Made by a program: the position numbers and the translations under genes. A DNA stretch of 39,477 nucleotides from Ministeria vibrans ATCC 50519. Its lineage: Eukaryota > Opisthokonta > Filasterea. The notes under the pieces are model-generated. The model was not told the DNA's origin. It ran no database searches and was given only the letters and a program-made list of their open reading frames with translations. The stretch covers positions 33,847 to 73,323 of the forward strand of contig CALSCP010000524.1 of NCBI GenBank assembly GCA_943704425.1, written 5' to 3'. Of the stretch, positions 24,001 to 39,477 are shown piece by piece (within the stretch, counting starts at the first letter, position 1; each line of letters begins with the position of its first letter).

Positions 24001-26318
24001 GTCTTCAGCGCTTCGTACAGGTGATTGCGCTGCATCCGCACTTGGACAGTTCCCTTGTGAGTGGCATGCGTGCTGACGTGGACGTCGAGAGTGGCGGTGG
24101 TTTGTTGGGTCTGCAGTCGTTGATTACGGGCGAACGGTCGGTGACGCAACGCTGGCTCAAGGGCGAGATTTCCAACTTCCAGTACCTCATGTGCCTCAAC
24201 ACGCTTGCCGGGCGCACGTACAACGACCTGACACAGTACCCGGTCTTTCCGTGGATTCTACGCGACTATGAGAGCGACACGATTGACCTGGAGGACCCCA
24301 ATGTGTATCGAGACCTGTCGCGGCCCATTGGCGCACAGACACCGGCGCGCGCTGCGGAGTTTGAGTCGCGCTACGAGAATTGGGAAGACCCGACGGGAGA
24401 GACGCCGGCGTTTCACTACGGCACGCATTACAGCTCGGCGATGATTGTTGCCACGTATCTGATCCGCATGGAGCCGTTTACGCGGCACTTTTTGGTGCTG
24501 CAAGGAGGGCACTTTGACCATCCAGACCGGATGTTCCACTCGGTGTCGGAGGCGTGGCAGAGTGCGTCGGAGACGAACATGGCTGACGTGAAGGAGCTCG
24601 TGCCCGAGTTTTTTTACCAGCCGCAGTTTTTGCGCAACGACAATCGGTTTGAGCTCGGCGTCAAGGCGAACGGCGAGCAACTGGACGATGTGCTGCTACC
24701 GCCATGGGCCAAGGGCAGCGCTGAGATGTTTATTCGCGTGCACCGTGCAGCGCTTGAGTCGGACTATGTGAGTGCGCATCTGCACGAGTGGATTGATCTC
24801 ATCTTTGGGTTCAAGCAGAGCGGACCGGAGGCCGCCGAGGCACTCAACGTGTTTCATCATCTGAGCTATGAGGGATCCGTTGACATTGACACCATTGAGG
24901 ATCCAGTGCAGCGTAAGGCGACCATTGGCATCATCAACAACTTTGGCCAGACGCCGCGCCAGCTGTTCCGGCGCCCCCATCCGCGACGCGACATGAAGAA
25001 GCGCGACGCGTCGACCTTTGCCCTGTTTAATGTGCCCGAGGCGCTGTTGCAGAGCCCTTACCCGGTGAGGCAGCTGGCGGATCCCGTGGGCGACCTGGGC
25101 GTTGACGAGAGTGGGCGTCTGGTAGCGGTGGGGGCGCGTCGAGCGTTGCACCCGCCGCAAATGCAGCGGTGTGTGAGCTGGGGTCATTTGGACCGGTCAT
25201 TGCGCATTACGGGGGTGGATGCGGAGCATCGCGTGCACAGTGTTCACGAAGGGCTGCATGGCGCGGCGGCCATTCGGGCGGTGGTCTTTCCCACCGCCTT
25301 CCTGATGGTGTCGGGTGGCGAGGACGCGACAGTTGCCGTCTGGCGCATTGGGCGGCACGGCAAAACCAAGCAGACGCAGTTCACGGCGGTGCAAACGCTG
25401 TACGGACACACAGGCGCAATTACATGCCTGGCGGCGTCGCGTCCCTTTTCGATTGTGGTGAGTGGCAGCGAGGACGGGACCTGCATTGTGTGGGACCTGA
25501 ACCGCCTCGAGTTCTTCCGGCAGCTGGCGGGCCATGCGGGTGTCGTGTCGTGTGTGCACGTGAACCAGTCGACGGGTGACATTTTGACGAGTGCCGGTGC
25601 ACAGATTCGCGTGTGGAGCATCAATGGGGATTTAGTGGTGCAACACGACGTGGGAATTCTTGGGGCGGCGGCGATTACATCACTGTGTGCGTCGGAGGGC
25701 AATGCGTGGGACGAAGAGAATGTGCTTGTGACGGGCCATCAGGATGGCGCTGTGAAGCTGTGGAACGTGTGTATTGACGCAGCGGACAAGGACAAGGAGA
25801 AGGAGAAGGAAAAGGGCGAGGAGGGTGAGGGGGCGCAGGGCAGTACGTCGCGGCAGTGGCGGTGGTCGTTGCGGCAGCGGTGCCAGTTAACGTTGCAGGC
25901 GCCACCAGACGACATGACATGCACCAAGCCGGCAGCGGCGGCCGTGACAGCGCTGCTGATCACGCGCGACCAGAAGAAGCTTGTGCTGGGTGACCAGATG
26001 GGGCGTGTATGGACGTGGTCGCTGCCGGACACGTCAGGCAATGTTGCAGATCACTGGATGCGCGACGACATGGTCAGCAACTGCCAGAACTGCGTTGTGC
26101 GCTTCTCGTTTAGCGAGCGCCGTCACCACTGTCGCAAGTGCGGGCGCATTTTTTGCAGCAAGTGCAGTCGCTATGAGGTAACCATGATGTCGTGCGGGTG
26201 AGTGTCTTTTTGTGTGTGACTTATGTTTTTTTAGGCGACTCTTCCGAGTTTTGGGATTCACAAGGCCGTACGAATGTGTCAAAGTTGTTATGTGCAGCGG
26301 CTCTCTGAGACGACCTGA
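15071..26318 (+). CDS. WDFY3: WDFY3/ALFY-like BEACH-WD40-FYVE protein
   Basis: ALFY-type proteins are large scaffolds for selective autophagy of aggregates, binding PI3P through FYVE. Exons 15071-15412, 15486-15701, 15798-26177 and 26235-26318 are in phase and encode 3673 aa, close to the 3.5 kDa-residue class of animal WDFY3. Residues about 190-1150 are armadillo-like helices with Ser/Thr/Pro linkers. A concanavalin-like domain spans about 1200-1385, then a Gly-rich loop (near 19520-19620). A second helical stretch reaches about 2580, followed by a Gln tract (about 2610-2624) and an acidic block (about 2717-2757). The PH-BEACH domain is about 2780-2930. BEACH, about 2955-3255, includes TQRWLKGEISNFQYLMCLNT and FHYGTHYSSAM. 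WD40 repeats span about 3300-3600 (DGTCIVWDLNRLEFFRQLAG). The terminal FYVE has RRHHCRKCG and VRMCQSCY, completed only by exon 4. ATG 15071 is used, not the TTG before it. Confidence 0.95.
23041..23112 (+). repeat. CAG/CAA tract encoding polyglutamine in WDFY3-like gene
   Basis: Mixed CAG and CAA codons encode a Gln run interspersed with Glu at its start, about residues 2600-2624. It lies in the disordered linker before PH-BEACH. Codon mixing suggests partial stabilisation against slippage. Confidence 0.85.
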
Positions 26319-26742
26319 AGATTGCATTGAGATTGGCCATGAATGACTAATGTACATTGTATTTTAAAATTATTATTATTATTAATTTTTATTATAATAT
26401 TTTTATCGTAACGCCAGATATTTAAGTGAGAAGGAAGATTGACTTATATTAATTTATCTTAAAAATGATTCTGAGATATGAACAGACCGACACTCGCTCA
26501 GCTGTTTGTGTTGTCGCTGTGTTTATGATTGAGATTTGTTTTTTCAACGTAGAAATAAATGAAGTGAAAAGTTTTATGAGAATAAACTATTGTCAGAAAA
26601 GAAATAGAAGAAGAAGAAGAATACAACCCATTTATTAATGAAATAGATAATCGAGATTATTCCTGTACTCAAGGTCAAAACAAGACATTATTGTCGTAAT
26701 AATTAATCATAATATAATTGAGTTCAGTATATTTGCGAAATA
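26319..26742. other. AT-rich intergenic region with ATT repeat
   Basis: This 424-bp gap separates the WDFY3-like stop from the small secreted-protein gene. It begins with an ATT/AAT repeat (26366-26400) that probably marks the 3' UTR and has an AGAAG run at 26608-26622. TTTGTGTTGTCGCTGTG occurs at 26505-26521 and again inside the next gene's signal-peptide codons at 26762-26778. No gene is visible. Confidence 0.5.
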
Positions 26743-27458
26743 ATGTTGAAGGCTACGATCCTTTGTGTTGTCGCTGTGGCGATGGTTGCGTATGCGCTTC
26801 CCACTGCGCTGGGACCGCTCCATGCAGAGTGTCGCATGAGTCTGTATGATCGTTTCTGTTTTTGTGGTTTGAAGAGACTCACTCTCTCCCGATTGCACTC
26901 TCTTTCTTTAGCACTTTTGGCATCCCCTGCTCGCAAGTGAGTGCTAAGCTTGTTTCGCAAATCAAGGCGTGGAACGGACCGGCCGGCTGTGCAAATGGCG
27001 GTGAAAAGTGTCTCTACTCGGTAAGCGAATTCGCCAACGCCTCTCCTGCTGCGCTGACTGGGTGGACCCTTGTCCCGTGTCGCACTCTAGCTCACATCGG
27101 TGTCGCCGAACAAGCTGGAGGCGACGCACGAGACGCCCACGCACCACTACGTCGATGCGCTCACCCTGACGTTTACGTCGCCCACCTCCGTCGCCTGCAA
27201 CGTCGACGCCTTCTCCTCGTCCAAAGTCGTCTACGCCGTGCTTGACGACGGCACAAACTACTGCAACATCTTCAACCTCCTTGAGGCCTCTGGGTTGACT
27301 ACCGTAAGGCACTTTGCATTCCTCTCTCTCTCGTTGTGTTGTGTGTGAGCGTAGTTCCATTGGGCATTGTTTGTTTCTTGTAGGTTCCGGGCTTCACGCT
27401 GACCACATCAGACAAGATTTGCACTCAGTACTCGACGGCCAATTGCACTATCTATTGA
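26743..27458 (+). CDS. Small secreted Cys-containing protein, unknown family
   Basis: I do not recognise the family. Four exons, 26743-26828, 26912-27020, 27091-27303 and 27384-27458, join in phase to 160 aa. The first 17 or so residues, MLKATILCVVAVAMVAYA, are a clear signal peptide. The mature part holds seven cysteines, in PCSQ, GCANGG, KCLYS, VACN, NYCN, ICTQ and NCTIY, and has the regions HHYVDALTLTF, VVYAVLDDGTNYCNIFNLLE and TTSDKICTQYSTANC. There is no second hydrophobic segment, so it is likely exported. An AATAAA at 27458-27463 overlaps the stop and may be the polyadenylation signal. The donor at 26829 (GTGTCG) was picked because it alone gives the right phase and keeps the signal peptide. 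Odd cysteine number means one is free or the exon 1 boundary is off. Function is unknown. Confidence 0.75.
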
Positions 27459-27463
27459 ATAAA
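27458..27463 (+). promoter_or_regulatory. AATAAA polyadenylation signal overlapping the stop
   Basis: The hexamer begins at the last A of the TGA stop of the small secreted-protein gene. This is a canonical eukaryotic poly(A) signal in a plausible place, implying a very short 3' UTR. Confidence 0.6.
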
Positions 27464-28210
27464 GAACAATAAGTATTGATGTTTGATGCGACAAGTGACA
27501 CTGCAAAGTGCGAGACGGGAATGGCTGTCAGTCCACACTCCACACTGCCACAGCGGTATGCAAGGTTATTGAACGTCCAACGAGCGTCTTTGTTGCTTCC
27601 CTTGCCGATGTGATCTCAAGAGAGAAACGACGGGACTTTGACAAAATGAGAGATAGAACGCGCCTCATCCAAAATGAGTTAAATACGAGGAGTCGTAAAT
27701 GACCAGTCACGAGAGAGTGGAGAGACAAAAAATTAATCAATATTATTTTGATTTTTATCAAAGAATCGCTGTCTAGGGTGCAGCAGGTGAGAACAACGCT
27801 CGTCAAGTGTGAAGTGGGTTGTTTGTGAGACTCAAATGGTCCAACGAAAAAAAAAAGAATTGTCCAACTTGATATCCTGCTTGGACGGGGGGTTGGAAAG
27901 GGCTGAAACTGTTGTGGAGACGGGAGGGGAGTGCGCCCGAGCGTAAAGGAGTTGTGGTGAGGTGGTTAGTGGTTATTTTTTTTTTTGGTTGTTGTGATTT
28001 CCAAGAAGCGGCAGGGAGATCCGCTGTGCGGGCCAGGCACACCCGTAGGGGTTGCGAGTGTGTTGAGAAGGGCTCTCGGCCAAGGCTTAGGGCCCGGGTC
28101 TTATTTGGGTGTGACAGTTTTGAAGTTGACGGTTTTTTTTTTGTGCGTTTGCTTTCGACCTTTGTAGGGCAAAAAGGGCAGGGCCTTGTGTGTGGAGCGA
28201 GACGGCAGCG
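27464..28210. other. Intergenic region, no gene recognised
   Basis: About 750 bp between the secreted-protein gene and the RRM gene. Short open frames exist (for example 27508-27702) but have no recognisable motif. There are A-rich and T-rich homopolymers (27847-27856, 27977-27986, 28131-28141). The G-rich stretch 27885-28100 may be the 5' region or UTR of the RRM gene. Confidence 0.45.
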
Positions 28211-28792
28211 ATGGAAACGCCATCTATGAAAGCGGTATCCGTGGAGAAACTGTTGCTAGAGCGTGTGTGGAGGGTGTCTTGGTGCTTTAAAGTGTATTGT
28301 TGTTTTGATTTCACCCATTTTTTTTTGTCGGACCCTCACAACTCATCCCTCCCGCGTCCTCCGGCCACCACGCAGGTTGAAACCACACCAAATGGGTCTG
28401 GGGACGACACAGACGGCGACGCGACGGCACCGATGGGCGTTGGCGGCGCAGGGCTGTCCACCGAGGACACCCTGCCTGTGCCGCCTGTGCCGTCGTCCCC
28501 GACGGAGGACGACAGCAGCAGTGCGTCTGCTGCGACCGACGCGCCACCCGCTGCGTCTGCGGCCACTGTCACACCAGCTCCCGAGCAACTTTCCAACCGT
28601 GTCTTTGTTGGTGGCATCAGTTGGAAGGTAAGAAGATAATTTTGCGCTCTGAGACCCTCAAACGAACGCATCGAATGGTTTATGTTGTTTTCAACAGGCG
28701 GATGAAATTGGACTGCGTGACTTTTTTTCTGCGTTTGGCACTGTAACAGACTGCAAGATTATTATGGACCGAGAAACTTTTCAATCAAAAGG
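28211..28792 (+). CDS. RRM RNA-binding protein, DAZ/Boule-like, 3' part missing
   Basis: This RNA-binding protein starts here and is cut off. Exons 28211-28234, 28376-28627 and 28698-28792 give 123 codons plus two bases. After a short start (METPSMKA) comes an acidic, Pro/Ser/Ala-rich linker. The RRM then begins NRVFVGGISWK (RNP2) and continues LRDFFSAFGTVTDCKIIMDR to QSKG. In DAZ/Boule and related RRMs the next residues are the RNP1 motif, G-Y-G-F-V-x-F type, on the following exon. No such exon follows; the next coding sequence, at 28955, is an EGF domain in an incompatible phase. The RRM is therefore incomplete in this window. Family assignment beyond RRM is tentative; the first tiny exon is also tentative. 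Confidence 0.72.
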
Positions 28793-28850
28793 GTAAGAGG
28801 AGAGAGGATGCAAAACAAGTGGCTGAGTTGTAACGTGTATTGTGTGTGTG

Positions 28851-28874
28851 TTTTTTTTTTTTTTTTTTTTTTTT
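28851..28874. repeat. T24 homopolymer between RRM and EGF genes
   Basis: Twenty-four T in a row, preceded by TGTGTGTG. It lies between the donor after the truncated RRM exon (28793) and the acceptor of the first EGF exon (28954). It is a possible site of slippage or false joining. Confidence 0.9.
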
Positions 28875-28926
28875 GCCAAGATCTTTCTTGCTCAACTTCA
28901 CAACGAAAATGACTTTGTTTGATTAA

Positions 28927-39477
<10,551 letters not shown>

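Noticed and set aside
26505-26778. 17-bp direct repeat TTTGTGTTGTCGCTGTG as a mobile element mark
   Set aside because: No inverted ends, ORF or second structure between the copies. One copy is signal-peptide coding sequence; chance or a small duplication is enough.

Overview
The window is nuclear DNA from a eukaryote, most likely a unicellular protist. Genes are packed head to head and tail to tail, with short GT-AG introns of about 40-350 nt that preserve reading frame when joined. CA/TG, ATT and homopolymer tracts are common. The gene content (a WDFY3-type BEACH protein, a ZDHHC2/15/20-type palmitoyltransferase, METTL18, an EGF/VWA/VWD giant protein, a STAND NTPase) fits a unicellular holozoan or another amorphean. 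The species cannot be fixed from sequence alone. I reconstructed exons by hand, checking splice dinucleotides, codon phase and family homology; all products are inferences from translated motifs.

Layout, left to right. 1-3316 (-): 3'-truncated STAND/NACHT P-loop NTPase. 3449-5053 (+): complete nine-exon DHHC palmitoyltransferase. 5188-~6494 (+): lysophospholipid acyltransferase (LPCAT type) running into a (CA)46 tract. 6639-8280 (-): splicing factor PRPF31, which runs into the same tract from the other side and stops inside the Nop region. 8583-12914 (+): 1258-aa protein with six helicase-associated (HA) repeats and no helicase. 12942-13970 (-): METTL18/HPM1 histidine methyltransferase. 14117-14849 (-): mitochondrial ribosomal protein mL54. 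15071-26318 (+): WDFY3/ALFY-like protein, 3673 aa, with one 10.4-kb exon. 26743-27458 (+): small secreted Cys-containing protein. 28211-28792 (+): 5' part of an RRM (DAZ/Boule-like) gene. 28955-39477 (+): giant extracellular protein, open at both ends in this window.

Most of the left and centre is housekeeping: membrane lipid and protein acylation, splicing, ribosome modification, mitochondrial translation and selective autophagy. The most unusual part is the right-hand giant gene. One EGF domain is interrupted between Cys3 and Cys4 by a whole VWA domain. A later EGF is interrupted at the same place by an acidic block plus about 50 Arg-Arg-Arg triads, spread over seven exons. Two places look like broken genome continuity at low-complexity DNA: the (CA)n at 6546-6638 and the T24 at 28851-28874. 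At each, recognisable genes are cut off in mid-domain or lack their expected start.
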